33,540 nucleotides of DNA from an uncultured Clostridia bacterium. Its GTDB lineage: Bacteria; Bacillota; Clostridia; Oscillospirales; Ruminococcaceae. Numbering within the stretch: the stretch's first letter is position 1; the number at the start of each line of letters is the position of its first letter. Where the stretch lies: positions 1 through 33,540 of the forward strand of contig CAMNNQ010000202.1 in assembly GCA_946545645.1 (NCBI GenBank). Reading direction: 5' to 3'. The position numbers and the translations under genes were made by a program. A model generated the notes under the pieces. That model was not told the DNA's origin and made no database searches. It saw only the letters and a program-made list of their open reading frames with translations. Shown piece after piece: positions 6,388-15,164 of this stretch.

Positions 6388-7562
6388 CAGCTCACCGCCT
6401 GCTTCAGCTTTGAAAGCGCCGAATACTCGGATTTTACCAGATTATATATCTCGCAGCCGCGCTCCTTCTTGTATTTCTTGACTATGGAGATATAGAGCTT
6501 CTGCTTGGTATCTGTCTCGGAGAGGATCTTTTCCACCGCAGCGATCTCTTCGGCGGTGCAGCTCCCGGAGAGCAGCCTTGCCAGCTCTGCTGCCAGCGGG
6601 GATTTCTGCTCTTTCTTGCGGGAAGAGGGCCTGCGGGTCTTCTTTTCCTTCTTGTGCTCGGGCTCTGCGGGCTTTTCGGGCTGAGGAGCGGGGGCAGCTT
6701 CCTCCGGCAGCATCTCCTCTGCGGGAGGCTCCGGTGCGGGGGCAGCTTCTGTCTCCGCTTCGGCTTTGGAATGATCCAGCGCTTCCTTTATTTTGAGATA
6801 TTTCGGGCGGAGTATCTTATAGAGCTCGGTAGCCTGAGCCTTGAAGATCTTGGCCAGAGCGTTGTGGAAATCCTCCTTGTCCTCGGCTTCAGAGGCGCAG
6901 GCGATGACGGCGGCCAGCTCCTCGTCCGAGAGATCGACAAAGCCCAGCAGTGCGTTGCGGATCAGCTTGTCCGCCGGCTGCGGCTTCTTGCCGCGTCTCT
7001 GGAGAGGCTTCTTGGTTATCACGACCTCCTCGGGCAGAGGCTCTGCGGGAGGCTCGGGTTCGCTGACGGTCTCGGCGGGAACTTCGGGAGCGGGCTGCTC
7101 AGCCGGCTCTTCCGGTGCTGCGGTCTCTTCCGGGAGGATATCCTGCCCGGCAGGCAGAGCGCCGTTTTTATGGGCGGCGGCAAAGGCGACAGCCGAACCG
7201 ATAGTCTGTGTCCGGAAGACAATGCAGCTATTCTTGTCGGCAAAGCTGACGTTCCAGAAATCGTGGAGCTTATCAAAGCCCTTGTCTCCGCTGATAATGA
7301 AGATATGGGTGTATACGTCCCCGGCCAGCAGATAGCCCAGCAGGGTCGAGAGCTGGAAATCGAGGGCATTCTTGCCGCCGACTCTTACCTTTAGATACTC
7401 TATGCTGGCGCGTGAGCTCATGACCTTGCAGTGCATCTCAAAGCTGATGGTATCGCTGTTCTCGCTGTAAAAAATTATGACCTTGTCATCCTCCCCCAGG
7501 AGCTCTATACCGGTGAGGCCTTTGGATTTTACGTTCTCAAAATCTATAAGATATGCTTTCAT
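6387..7562 (-). CDS. PIN/NYN-like domain protein with tandem C-terminal repeats
   Basis: 391 residues. Residues 1-140 look like a PIN-like/NYN nuclease fold: MKAYLIDFENV with acidic Asp7/Glu9, an ALDFQLSTLLGYL helix and the FIISGDKGFDKL strand-Asp. Family members cut RNA or bind nucleic acid. A Pro/Glu/Ala-rich linker (about 150-195) leads to a helical repeat (about 200-260), a second Pro/Glu/Lys-rich linker and a second copy of the repeat (about 325-390). The copies share the pattern LL...(S/T).EE.AAV....SE......KI(F/Y)K......IY..(L/V)...Y. AAAGGAA precedes the ATG and the gap from the SGNH hydrolase gene is 13 bases. Substrate unknown; the repeats may bind RNA or ribosomes (inference). Confidence 0.75.
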   Translation of the reverse strand: MKAYLIDFENVKSKGLTGIELLGEDDKVIIFYSENSDTISFEMHCKVMSSRASIEYLKVRVGGKNALDFQLSTLLGYLLAGDVYTHIFIISGDKGFDKLHDFWNVSFADKNSCIVFRTQTIGSAVAFAAAHKNGALPAGQDILPEETAAPEEPAEQPAPEVPAETVSEPEPPAEPLPEEVVITKKPLQRRGKKPQPADKLIRNALLGFVDLSDEELAAVIACASEAEDKEDFHNALAKIFKAQATELYKILRPKYLKIKEALDHSKAEAETEAAPAPEPPAEEMLPEEAAPAPQPEKPAEPEHKKEKKTRRPSSRKKEQKSPLAAELARLLSGSCTAEEIAAVEKILSETDTKQKLYISIVKKYKKERGCEIYNLVKSEYSALSKLKQAVS

Positions 7563-7575
7563 CTGGTATTTCCTT

Positions 7576-8640
7576 TCATTTCGCGGAGGCTCCGCGTTTC
7601 TTGATTATTGCAGCCGTAGCTGTCCCGGTAAGCAAAGACGCGCCGAGGACCAAGAGGACTGTCGAGAGTACACCGGAGCTGCTGCTCTCCTCGGAGCTCT
7701 TTTCGGGAACGGAAGATGCAGTGTCGGCTGCTGCCGGAGCAGCGGCGGGAGCTGTCTGAGTCTCTTCAGGGATCTCGTAGGCCTGCATATAGGAATAGCT
7801 CTTGGTCCGAAGGTCCTTGTTCAGTGTCTCAAATATCAGCTTGTGCCCGTCGGCAGTAGGGTGGATATCCAGCTTTTCGATATTCGTAAGGGTCTTGGCC
7901 TGCCCTGTGAAGAGGGGGGCAACATCGCAGACGGAATATCCGCCGTCAGGGTCTCCGGCATGGAGCTTGATGATCTCGTTGAGCCTTGCGATCTTGTCTG
8001 TCCCGATAGAATCGATCCCGGGGAATTTATCGAAGCCCTCCAGAGGGTTATATAAGGTCTGGAGGAATACGGGGCATTTGTTCCTGCTTCTTATGTAGGC
8101 TGCGATCTTGCCGATATTGCTGTCAAAGGTCTCAAGATTGGCATCAAGATCATCCTTGAGCTTTCCGAGAGACGCCAGCAGTTTAACGGCAGACTTTGCG
8201 TCGAGCTTGGGAGATACCGAGGTTATGCCTGCGTTGCTCAGAGCATTCCAGAGAGCGGCAAGAAGATCGTTCCCTCCGATCGAGATAACGATGCAGTCGG
8301 CGGCTTTGAGCTCGTCGTCGAGGCTGCCCTTGTTGAGCAGATCCAGCAGTTCTATGGAGTCGTATCCGTCGATAGCGCGGTTTGTCAGAGTGAATTTGCA
8401 GTCCTTCGGGAGCTCGGCGCTGAATTTATCTTTCAGGAGATTGGCATAGGAGGAGCAGTTCTCTCTTCCGGAGGAATAGCCCTCCAGCCCGAAGCCGGTG
8501 GCGATAGAGTCTCCGAGGACCAGCAGATTTGCCGGAACAGGGATATCGACGCTGCGGTATTCAGTGTCAGCGTTTACGGTAACTGCGGAGCAGAGCAGCA
8601 TAACGCCTGCCGCCAGAACAGAAACTATTTTTCTGAGCAT
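7576..8640 (-). CDS. Membrane-anchored SGNH/GDSL hydrolase
   Basis: 354 residues. A signal peptide (1-24, ending VNA) is followed by an SGNH esterase/lipase domain: block I VLGDSIATG (nucleophile Ser45), block III SIGGNDLL (Gly-Asn 123-124) and block V DIHPTADGH (Asp258, His260). The C-terminus has an Ala/Pro/Ser/Glu linker and a hydrophobic segment (about 325-347) with a basic tail (KKRGASAK), so the enzyme is probably tethered outside the membrane. In fibre degraders such enzymes often deacetylate polysaccharides or cell-wall glycans; the actual substrate is unknown. It is the first gene of a three-gene operon with its own promoter. Confidence 0.88.
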   Translation of the reverse strand: MLRKIVSVLAAGVMLLCSAVTVNADTEYRSVDIPVPANLLVLGDSIATGFGLEGYSSGRENCSSYANLLKDKFSAELPKDCKFTLTNRAIDGYDSIELLDLLNKGSLDDELKAADCIVISIGGNDLLAALWNALSNAGITSVSPKLDAKSAVKLLASLGKLKDDLDANLETFDSNIGKIAAYIRSRNKCPVFLQTLYNPLEGFDKFPGIDSIGTDKIARLNEIIKLHAGDPDGGYSVCDVAPLFTGQAKTLTNIEKLDIHPTADGHKLIFETLNKDLRTKSYSYMQAYEIPEETQTAPAAAPAAADTASSVPEKSSEESSSSGVLSTVLLVLGASLLTGTATAAIIKKRGASAK

Positions 8641-8718
8641 ACTTTCCTCACTTTCTCAGCAGAGTCACCGGGCGGAGCATACGACAAACGCTGCCCGGTA
8701 AAACCTGTGTCTTCTCCT

Positions 8719-8775
8719 ATTATATCATAAAAGCCGCTTCCATACAACCATTTTTTCAAATTTTTCCAACCATTT
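8719..8775 (-). promoter_or_regulatory. Promoter of the SGNH operon with a paired operator
   Basis: On the minus strand TTGTAT (8747-8742), 17 bases and TATAAT (8724-8719) with extended -10 TGA form a promoter. The 9-mer AAATGGTTG occurs twice (8775-8767 and 8753-8745), 22 bp apart, the promoter-proximal copy overlapping the -35. Two half-sites two helical turns apart beside -35 match how AraC-type activators bind. A divergent AraC-type gene lies 170 bp away. The regulator assignment is inference. Confidence 0.6.
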
Positions 8776-8860
8776 GGCTGCCGGCAGCGGCTCTGTGTGT
8801 ACCACTGCGGTGAAAACGGGGCTTTTTTGCAAAAAATGTGTAGAAAATTCTTATATTCTA

Positions 8861-8889
8861 TTGACATTTTCGCCTTGCTATGATATTAT
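8861..8889 (+). promoter_or_regulatory. Promoter of the AraC-type regulator gene
   Basis: TTGACA (8861-8866), 17 bases, TATTAT (8884-8889). The start would be near 8896, about 48 bases before ATG 8944. The rest of 8641-8943 is AT-rich divergent control DNA with no gene. Confidence 0.85.
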
Positions 8890-8943
8890 ATAATAGAAAA
8901 ATATGAAATAGCACAGCCCAAAAACATGAAGAGGTGAGCGTAA

Positions 8944-9774
8944 ATGACCGATTATTGTTACCCTGTTGTTGGCGAGGAAGCCAATCTGCCGATGTATCTG
9001 CTCGGAGCCGGAGCAAGAGATCAGGAGTTTCATTTTATCAGAGAAGACGGCTATCCCAACTACCAGATAATCTACTGTGTCCGCGGGAGCGGTGTTCTCA
9101 GGCTGAACGGCGAAGATACGCCTATCCGTGAGGGCGATGCGTTTTACCTTCCTCCGAATGTCCCGCACGAATACTTCCCGACAGAAGATATCTGGGAGAC
9201 ACACTGGATAACCTTTGACGGAAGAGAGAGCGAGGCTGTCCTGCGGTTTATCGGGCTGGATAAGGCCAAGGCCTTCAAGATCCACGATATCAATTCCATA
9301 GACGCGATCTTTAAGAAGATACTTTATCTTATGAAGACCAACTACTATTACAGCGGCTGCCAGTGCTCGGCGCACCTTTACCAGTTCCTTATCGAGCTCA
9401 ACCGCGTCATGAATATGCAATCCAGCGCCAAGGACGGCGCAAAGCTCAACCAGCTCTCCCCTGTCATCGACTATATCGACCGCAATTACAGCCGCGACCT
9501 TACACTTGCGGAGCTTTCGGAGCTCATCGACCTTTCTCCGCAGTATCTTTGCAGGCTTTTCAAAGAGTGTCTGAATATGCGCCCCTTTGAGTATCTTGCG
9601 AGAAAGCGCATAGCCCAGGCCAAGCTGCTGCTGCTCGAAGAGAAGCTCAATGTCAACGAGATCGCCAAGAGCGTAGGATATAATGATTGCAGCTATTTCT
9701 GCGCGGTCTTCAAGAAGCATGAGATGCTCTCGCCGGCAGAGTTCCGCTCGCTGCACAAAAAGGCAACAGGCTGA
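8944..9774 (+). CDS. AraC-family transcriptional regulator
   Basis: 276 residues, the standard two-domain layout. The N-terminal half (about 1-150) is a cupin-like sensor (YQIIYCVRGSGVLRLNG, IREGDAFYLPPNVPHEY). The C-terminal 100 residues hold two helix-turn-helix motifs, LTLAELSELIDLSPQYLCRL and LNVNEIAKSVGYNDCSYFCA followed by the signature FKKHEMLSPAEFR. GAGGTGA lies upstream of the ATG. The ligand is probably a sugar or oligosaccharide, as for most relatives with this cupin. It is divergent from the SGNH hydrolase operon, whose promoter carries a candidate binding site. Confidence 0.93.
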   Translation: MTDYCYPVVGEEANLPMYLLGAGARDQEFHFIREDGYPNYQIIYCVRGSGVLRLNGEDTPIREGDAFYLPPNVPHEYFPTEDIWETHWITFDGRESEAVLRFIGLDKAKAFKIHDINSIDAIFKKILYLMKTNYYYSGCQCSAHLYQFLIELNRVMNMQSSAKDGAKLNQLSPVIDYIDRNYSRDLTLAELSELIDLSPQYLCRLFKECLNMRPFEYLARKRIAQAKLLLLEEKLNVNEIAKSVGYNDCSYFCAVFKKHEMLSPAEFRSLHKKATG

Positions 9775-9858
9775 GGCCGCTTCTGCGCCGATGGCTGACC
9801 TTTCAAACGTTCCGGAGAGCGTCGCTGGAAAAAAAGCAAAAAAATGGAAAGCAAAGTA

Positions 9859-9887
9859 TTGACAAATAAATCCAATAGTGCTATAAT
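9859..9887 (+). promoter_or_regulatory. Promoter of the tryptophan operon
   Basis: Consensus TTGACA (9859-9864), 17 bases, TATAAT (9882-9887). It drives the T-box leader and the operon that follows. The stretch 9775-9858 shows no gene and no clear terminator for the AraC-type gene. Confidence 0.93.
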
Positions 9888-9894
9888 ATGAAAA

Positions 9895-10178
9895 AATCCA
9901 AACCGTTGACGCGGAGATAACGGTGATGATGCTTCCACAGAGAGCCCGGGGTGCTGAGAGCCGGGCGAAAAACAAGTCATCAAATGGACCGCTGAGGGCG
10001 CAGTCAAATGCCTGTAAAGGCAGAGTATTCTGCGACGTGAAGGCATACGTCAGTTGCCGGGAGTATGTTGGTACTCTGCTAAGAGCGCAGAAAACTGCGA
10101 ATCAAGGTGGCACCGCGGATAAAGAATTATTCGTCCTTGATAAAGCCGGAAGGTTTTATCAGGGGCGTTTTATTTTTC
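9895..10178 (+). promoter_or_regulatory. T-box riboswitch, tRNA-Trp specific
   Basis: The canonical T-box AAGGTGGCACCGCGG is at 10104-10118. Stem I is recognisable: GCGG (9911-9914) pairs with CCGC (9989-9992), and GCCCGG/CCGGGC closes the apical loop GTGCTGAGAG (9944-9966). The specifier codon is TGG (9985-9987, in AAATGGACCGCTGAG), that is Trp. The bulge TGGC would pair with a GCCA acceptor end, matching the G discriminator of bacterial tRNA-Trp. A 13-bp terminator stem (10132-10144/10155-10167) and T-run (10168-10177) follow. Uncharged tRNA-Trp should stabilise the antiterminator and switch the operon on. Confidence 0.95.
10132..10177 (+). terminator. T-box-controlled intrinsic terminator
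   Basis: CGTCCTTGATAAA (10132-10144) pairs with TTTATCAGGGGCG (10155-10167) with G-T wobbles, followed by TTTTATTTTT. The antiterminator is formed by the T-box segment just upstream. Confidence 0.9.
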
Positions 10179-10215
10179 TGCGTTTTTATTGACCGCACAG
10201 GAGGAGCGAATATAT

Positions 10216-10689
10216 ATGGATACCGAAAAGATCGGAAGGTTCATAGATAAACGGAAGGTCAGCTTTATCTGCTCGGTGGATGCCGAGGGGTTCCCCAATG
10301 TCAAAGCTATGCTCAGGCCGAGAAAAAGGAAAGGCCTTAAAGAATTCTATTTCTCGACAAATACATCTTCCCTGAGAGTAAAACACTTTCTTGCCGAGCC
10401 GAAAGCCAGCATATATTTTTACCGCAAGGGGCTGATAAAATATACCGGGGTCATGCTTACAGGCAGAATGGAGGTCCTGACAGATCAGGCTGTCAAAAAA
10501 GCTATCTGGAAGAGGGGCGACAGCCTGTTCTACAAGCAGGGAGTCACCGACCCGGATTACTGCGTTCTGAAATTCACTGCCGAAAAAGGCAGATACTACT
10601 GCGACCTGAAAACAGAAGACTTTGATATTGACCGGCCCTCGCCGTCAAAGCGGCAGAGAGCGAAAAAACACACCGGAGGTGCGCTATGA
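10216..10689 (+). CDS. FMN-binding split-barrel (PNPOx-like) protein, first gene of the trp operon
   Basis: 157 residues. The ATG at 10216 is preferred over an upstream TTG because GGAGGAG (10200-10205) is well spaced. The sequence looks like the pyridoxamine-phosphate-oxidase-like/general stress protein 26 superfamily (KVSFICSVDAEGFPNVKAM at the N-terminus, FYFSTNTSS, VMLTGRMEVLTD), a small beta-barrel that usually binds FMN or F420. The last bases overlap the trpE start (ATGA, 10686-10689), so it is translationally coupled to trpE and lies under the Trp T-box. Such a gene is not part of the classical pathway and its role here is unknown. Confidence 0.8.
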   Translation: MDTEKIGRFIDKRKVSFICSVDAEGFPNVKAMLRPRKRKGLKEFYFSTNTSSLRVKHFLAEPKASIYFYRKGLIKYTGVMLTGRMEVLTDQAVKKAIWKRGDSLFYKQGVTDPDYCVLKFTAEKGRYYCDLKTEDFDIDRPSPSKRQRAKKHTGGAL

Positions 10690-12152
10690 GATTTTACCCG
10701 ACTATCGAAGAAGCAAAAGAATTTGCAGCAGACGGCAGATACGATATCATGCCTGTGAGCTGCGAGCTGCTCTCGGACATCTGCACGCCGATAGAGGCTG
10801 TCAGGATACTGAAAAATGTATCGACCCACTGCTATCTGCTGGAATCGGCTGAGGACAGAGAGCGCTGGGGGCGCTGGTCATTTCTGGGCTATGAGCCGGA
10901 GCTGGAGCTGACCTGCTCGGAAGGCTTTATGCACATCGGCGGGCTGGAGATAAAGACCGAAGACCCGACTCCTCACATCCGCAAGCTGCTCTCCCGGTAC
11001 CGCAGCCCGAGGATAGCCGATCTTCCCCCATTCACAGGCGGCCTTGTCGGATATTTCTCCTATGATTTCATTGGCTACAGCGAGCCGACAGTCAGGCGCC
11101 CGGTAGACGACAGCGAGCATTTCAAGAATGCCGACCTTATGCTCTTCGACAAGGTCATCGCCTTCGATAACTACCGCGGAAGGATAATCCTGATCGCCAA
11201 TATGAAACTGAAGGATCTGGAGACCGGCTATAACAAAGCCTGCCTCGAGCTCCGGAAAATGGCCGACCTGCTCCGTAACGGCGAACCGAGCCGTGAACCC
11301 GCCGGAAAGCTCCGCAGCGAGGTCAAAGGGCTATTTACCAAAGAGGAATACTGCTCTATGGTCGAGCAGGCAAAGAAGCATATCTACGACGGAGATATCT
11401 TCCAGATAGTCCTCTCGAACCGTCTTTCAGCCGAATACGAGGGCAGCCTGCTGAACACCTACCGCATACTCAGGACCAGCAACCCCTCCCCTTATATGTT
11501 CTATTTTTCGGGAACAGACGTCGAGATCGCGGGAGCCTCTCCCGAAACTCTGGTCAAGCTGGAAAACGGCATCCTCCATACCTTCCCGCTGGCGGGTACA
11601 AGGCCCCGGGGAAAGACCGACGAAGAGGATACCGCCCTGGAAAAGGAGCTGCTGGCCGACGAGAAAGAGCTGGCAGAGCACAATATGCTGGTCGATCTTG
11701 GGCGGAACGATCTGGGAAGGATCAGCCGCTTCGGGACAGTTGAGGTCGAGAATTATATGCACATCCTCCGGTTCTCCCATGTTATGCATATCGGCTCGAC
11801 AGTCAGGGGAGAGATCAGGGAAGACTGCGACGCTCTCGACGCTGTAAGCGCCGTCCTCCCCGCCGGGACGCTTTCGGGAGCCCCAAAGATCCGCGCCTGC
11901 CAGCTCATAGCCGAGCTGGAGAACAACAAGCGCGGCCTATACGGCGGCGCCATCGGCTACATTGATTTTACAGGCAATCTTGACACCTGCATAGCGATAC
12001 GCTCTGCGTTCAAGAAAAACGGGCGGGTGTTCATCCGCAGCGGCGGAGGCATAGTTGCCGACTCTGTCCCCGAGAACGAATATCAGGAAAGCATCAACAA
12101 AGCCGCCGCAGTAGTCGAAGCGCTCAGAGCGGCAGAGGAGGTAGAGGCATGA
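10686..12152 (+). CDS. trpE: Anthranilate synthase component I
   Basis: Converts chorismate to anthranilate, the first committed step of Trp synthesis, with the TrpG amidotransferase encoded next. At 488 residues it has normal length. The chorismate-binding core shows DIFQIVLSNRL, SNPSPYMFYF, GASPETLVKL, PLAGTRPRG, EHNMLVDLGRNDLGRIS, LPAGTLSGAPKIRACQL and the GGAIGYIDF segment. The N-terminal feedback-site motif LLES is present (CYLLESAEDRERW), so allosteric inhibition by Trp is likely kept. GGAGG precedes the ATG. It overlaps its neighbours by 4 bases on both sides. Confidence 0.97.
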   Translation: MRFYPTIEEAKEFAADGRYDIMPVSCELLSDICTPIEAVRILKNVSTHCYLLESAEDRERWGRWSFLGYEPELELTCSEGFMHIGGLEIKTEDPTPHIRKLLSRYRSPRIADLPPFTGGLVGYFSYDFIGYSEPTVRRPVDDSEHFKNADLMLFDKVIAFDNYRGRIILIANMKLKDLETGYNKACLELRKMADLLRNGEPSREPAGKLRSEVKGLFTKEEYCSMVEQAKKHIYDGDIFQIVLSNRLSAEYEGSLLNTYRILRTSNPSPYMFYFSGTDVEIAGASPETLVKLENGILHTFPLAGTRPRGKTDEEDTALEKELLADEKELAEHNMLVDLGRNDLGRISRFGTVEVENYMHILRFSHVMHIGSTVRGEIREDCDALDAVSAVLPAGTLSGAPKIRACQLIAELENNKRGLYGGAIGYIDFTGNLDTCIAIRSAFKKNGRVFIRSGGGIVADSVPENEYQESINKAAAVVEALRAAEEVEA

Positions 12153-12709
12153 TACTGCTCATAGACAATTACGACAGCTTCTCCTACAACCTCTATCAGC
12201 TCATAGGCGAGCTGGACCCGGATATAAAGGTCGTCCGCAACGACGAGCTGACAGAGATCGGGATAGGGCTGCTGGCTCCCAGCAAGATCATCCTTTCTCC
12301 CGGCCCCGGAAGGCCGGAGGATGCCGGGATAACCTGCAAGCTGGCGGCGACGGCAGCAAAGACCATACCGACCCTCGGTGTCTGCCTCGGGCATCAGGCG
12401 ATCTGCCAGGCCTACGGCGCCGAGATCGTCCATGCCAAGCAGCTTATGCACGGCAAGCAGAGCAAGGTCAGGCTGGATACCTCCTGCCCGCTGTTCAAGG
12501 GCCTCCCGGAGGAAACGACCGTTGCTAGATACCATTCTCTCGCAGCAGATAATCTTCCCGGCTGTCTGAAAGTCACCGCCCGCACCGCCGACGGCGAGGT
12601 CATGGCGGTGCAGCACGAGGAATATCCTATATTCGGCGTGCAGTTCCACCCTGAATCGATACTTACCCCGTTGGGAAAGCAGATGCTCAGGAATTTTGTT
12701 GAGATGTAA
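12149..12709 (+). CDS. trpG: Anthranilate synthase component II (glutamine amidotransferase)
   Basis: Class I glutamine amidotransferase of 186 residues that supplies ammonia to TrpE. The oxyanion strand [11 protein letters not shown], the nucleophile elbow [11 protein letters not shown] and the His-Glu pair in [12 protein letters not shown] make a complete catalytic triad. The start overlaps the trpE stop by 4 bases. Not fused to trpD or trpE. In organisms without a separate pabA, such a subunit may also serve folate synthesis; that cannot be judged here. Confidence 0.96.
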   Translation: MILLIDNYDSFSYNLYQLIGELDPDIKVVRNDELTEIGIGLLAPSKIILSPGPGRPEDAGITCKLAATAAKTIPTLGVCLGHQAICQAYGAEIVHAKQLMHGKQSKVRLDTSCPLFKGLPEETTVARYHSLAADNLPGCLKVTARTADGEVMAVQHEEYPIFGVQFHPESILTPLGKQMLRNFVEM

Positions 12710-12740
12710 TAATGATGCACAGCAAAGGAGAGTGCTTAAA

Positions 12741-13760
12741 ATGATCGAAAAAGCGATAGTAAAGATAGTTGACAAGCAGGATCTCACCTACGATGAGGCC
12801 TATGAGGTAATAAGCGAGATAATGTCCGGCAAGACATCAGCGACACAAAATGCCGCCTTCCTTGCCGCGCTCTCGACCAAATCCACCAAGGCTGAGACCA
12901 TCGATGAGATCGCAGGCTGCGCCGCTGCGATGCGGGATGCAGCGATAAAATTCGAGAACGATGACGACCTTCTGGAGATCGTCGGCACAGGCGGAGACAA
13001 CGCCCAGAGCTTCAATATCTCCACCACCTCCGCTATGGTCATCGCCTCGGCAGGAGTCAAGGTCGCCAAGCACGGCAACCGCGCCGCATCCTCTCTCTCG
13101 GGGACAGCCGACTGCCTGGAAGCGCTGGGTGTCAACATCCATCAGGACACGGAGAAATGCCGCGAGATGCTGGATAAGACCAATTTCTGCTTCTTCTTCG
13201 CCCAGAAATACCATACCTCCATGAAATATGTCGGCCCCATAAGAAAAGAGCTGGGTATCAGGACGGTGTTCAATATCTTAGGGCCGCTCACCAATCCCTC
13301 CAGCCCCAAGCGTTTCCTGCTGGGAGTCTACGACCGCTCACTTGTAGAGCCTCTGGCACAGGTGCTGATGAACCTCGGAGTAAAGCGCGGCATGGTAGTG
13401 TACGGGACAGATAAGCTGGACGAGATCTCTGTCGCCGCCCCGACACACATCTGCGAATTCAAGGAAGGCTGGTTCAAGAGCTACGACATCAGGCCCTCGC
13501 AGTTCGCTCTGGCAGGCGGCACCCATGAGGACATCCGGGGAGGCTCCCCTGCCGAGAACGCCGAGATAACCCGCCGGATACTCCGGGGCGAGGAAAGAGG
13601 CGTAAAGCGCGAGGCTGTCCTGCTGAATGCGGGCGCTGCGCTCTGTGTCGGAGGCAAGGCCGAAAGCATCGCTGAGGGCATAAAGCTGGCGGCAGAGCTC
13701 ATCGACACAGGCAAGGCTTACGAGACACTTGAAAAGGTGATCGCCGTATCAAACGGATAA
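12741..13760 (+). CDS. trpD: Anthranilate phosphoribosyltransferase
   Basis: Joins anthranilate to PRPP. The ATG at 12741 is used because AAAGGAG (12724-12730) precedes it and it gives the usual 339 residues starting [19 protein letters not shown]. Diagnostic motifs: [14 protein letters not shown] (PRPP binding), [21 protein letters not shown], and the [25 protein letters not shown] block of the family. The gap of 31 bases after trpG is the longest between trp genes here. Confidence 0.96.
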   Translation: MIEKAIVKIVDKQDLTYDEAYEVISEIMSGKTSATQNAAFLAALSTKSTKAETIDEIAGCAAAMRDAAIKFENDDDLLEIVGTGGDNAQSFNISTTSAMVIASAGVKVAKHGNRAASSLSGTADCLEALGVNIHQDTEKCREMLDKTNFCFFFAQKYHTSMKYVGPIRKELGIRTVFNILGPLTNPSSPKRFLLGVYDRSLVEPLAQVLMNLGVKRGMVVYGTDKLDEISVAAPTHICEFKEGWFKSYDIRPSQFALAGGTHEDIRGGSPAENAEITRRILRGEERGVKREAVLLNAGAALCVGGKAESIAEGIKLAAELIDTGKAYETLEKVIAVSNG

Positions 13761-13770
13761 GGAGAAGAAG

Positions 13771-14556
13771 ATGACCATACTCGACAAACTGGCCGACTAC
13801 GCCCGGGAGCGTGTCGCGGCAGCCAAAACACAGTGCCCCGCAGAGAGCATCAAAGCCCGCGCCCTCGCGATGCCGAAGGGAGATCTCCGCTTTGAGAAGG
13901 CTCTCAGCCGCCGGGGGATGTCTTTCATCTGCGAATGTAAAAAAGCCAGCCCTTCAAAGGGGATCATCGCAGAGGATTTCCCCTATCTCTCCATTGCTGA
14001 GCAATACGAGGCGGCAGGCGCCGACTGTATATCTGTCCTGACAGAGCCGCGATGGTTCATGGGCTCGGAGAAATATCTTGAAGAGATCGCCGCACAGGTC
14101 TCTGTGCCCTGCCTGCGGAAGGATTTTACAGTCGATGAATATATGATCTATGAAGCAAAGCTGCTGGGTGCCTCGGCAGTCCTGCTGATCTGCTCGATAC
14201 TCCCGGCAGAGCAGATAAAAGAGTATATCGGCATCTGCGACAGCCTGGGGATATCGGCTCTTGTAGAAGCGCACAGCGAGTCGGAGATAAACGCCGCGCT
14301 CTCGGCGGGAGCGAGGATCATCGGGGTCAACAACCGCGACCTTACGGATTTCTCTGTCGATACAGGCAACAGCCGCAGGCTCAGGCAGTTGGTTCCTAAG
14401 GGAGTGCTTTTCGTCTCGGAGAGCGGTGTCAGAGAGCGGGAGGATATAATCGATCTTGAAAAAGCAGGCGCAGACGCCGTACTGATCGGAGAGGCTCTGA
14501 TGCGGGCGCCGGATATTTCCTCCAAGCTGCTGGAACTGAAAGGAGCATCCCTATGA
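13771..14556 (+). CDS. trpC: Indole-3-glycerol-phosphate synthase
   Basis: A (beta/alpha)8 barrel of 261 residues that cyclises CdRP to indole-3-glycerol phosphate. Visible catalytic blocks: FICECKKASPSKGII (Lys of the active site), LRKDFTVDEYMIYEAKLLGA, VNNRDLTDFSVD and VSESGVRERED. Monofunctional, not fused to trpF. A GGAGAAG site precedes the ATG, ten bases after trpD. It overlaps trpF by 4 bases. Confidence 0.96.
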   Translation: MTILDKLADYARERVAAAKTQCPAESIKARALAMPKGDLRFEKALSRRGMSFICECKKASPSKGIIAEDFPYLSIAEQYEAAGADCISVLTEPRWFMGSEKYLEEIAAQVSVPCLRKDFTVDEYMIYEAKLLGASAVLLICSILPAEQIKEYIGICDSLGISALVEAHSESEINAALSAGARIIGVNNRDLTDFSVDTGNSRRLRQLVPKGVLFVSESGVREREDIIDLEKAGADAVLIGEALMRAPDISSKLLELKGASL

Positions 14557-15164
14557 CAAAGATAAAACTCTGCGGCATGATGCGCCCCTCGGATGTCATC
14601 GCAGCCAGAGACCTCGGTGCAGACTATGTTGGCTTCATCCTCTCGGATGGGTTAAGACGCTCTGTCGGGCTGGGGACATTCTGTGAGCTTCAAAGCTATC
14701 TTACCGGCAGCGAAGTCAGAAAGGTCGGCGTGTTCGTGGATGAGCCCCCGGAGGGCATACTGAAATACTATGCCGAGATGCTTGATATCATCCAGCTCCA
14801 CGGCAGCGAGGACGAGAGCTATATCAGCTCTCTTCGGCTGCACACCGGGAAGCCGGTCATCAAAGCCTTCACCGTCCGCTCGAAGGAGGACATAGAAGCC
14901 GCAAGACAAAGCTCTGCCGACTATGTCCTGCTGGATTCAGGGACAGGCTCCGGGGCTGGCTTCGACTATTCGCTGATACAGGACTTTGACAGGCCGTTTT
15001 TCCTGGCGGGAGGCCTCAGCGCCAAAAATGTTGCCGAAGCCATCGACAGGCTGCACCCCTTTGCAGTCGATGCAAGCAGCAGCCTTGAATCAAACGGCAA
15101 GAAGGATAAAAACAAGATGACGGAATTCGTTGCCGCCGTCAGAAGGAAGGAAGAAACGCTATGA
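14553..15164 (+). CDS. trpF: Phosphoribosylanthranilate isomerase
   Basis: 203 residues, typical length, catalysing the Amadori rearrangement of PRA to CdRP. Motifs: [14 protein letters not shown] with the catalytic Cys, [29 protein letters not shown], the Asp in [24 protein letters not shown] and VDASSSLES. The usual KICG-(L/I) start reads KLCGM and the phosphate loop VDASSSLES is slightly divergent from V(D/S)SSGVE, but the key residues remain. Overlaps trpC and trpB by 4 bases. Confidence 0.95.
   Translation: MTKIKLCGMMRPSDVIAARDLGADYVGFILSDGLRRSVGLGTFCELQSYLTGSEVRKVGVFVDEPPEGILKYYAEMLDIIQLHGSEDESYISSLRLHTGKPVIKAFTVRSKEDIEAARQSSADYVLLDSGTGSGAGFDYSLIQDFDRPFFLAGGLSAKNVAEAIDRLHPFAVDASSSLESNGKKDKNKMTEFVAAVRRKEETL

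Noticed and set aside
8878-9975. 365-codon frame antisense to the AraC-type gene
   Set aside because: It mirrors a well-supported gene, crosses both promoters and ends in the T-box leader; it is a by-product of codon bias.
9895-10178. Trp leader peptide attenuator before trpE
   Set aside because: No Trp-codon-rich short frame; the T-box consensus, specifier and tRNA acceptor match explain the leader.
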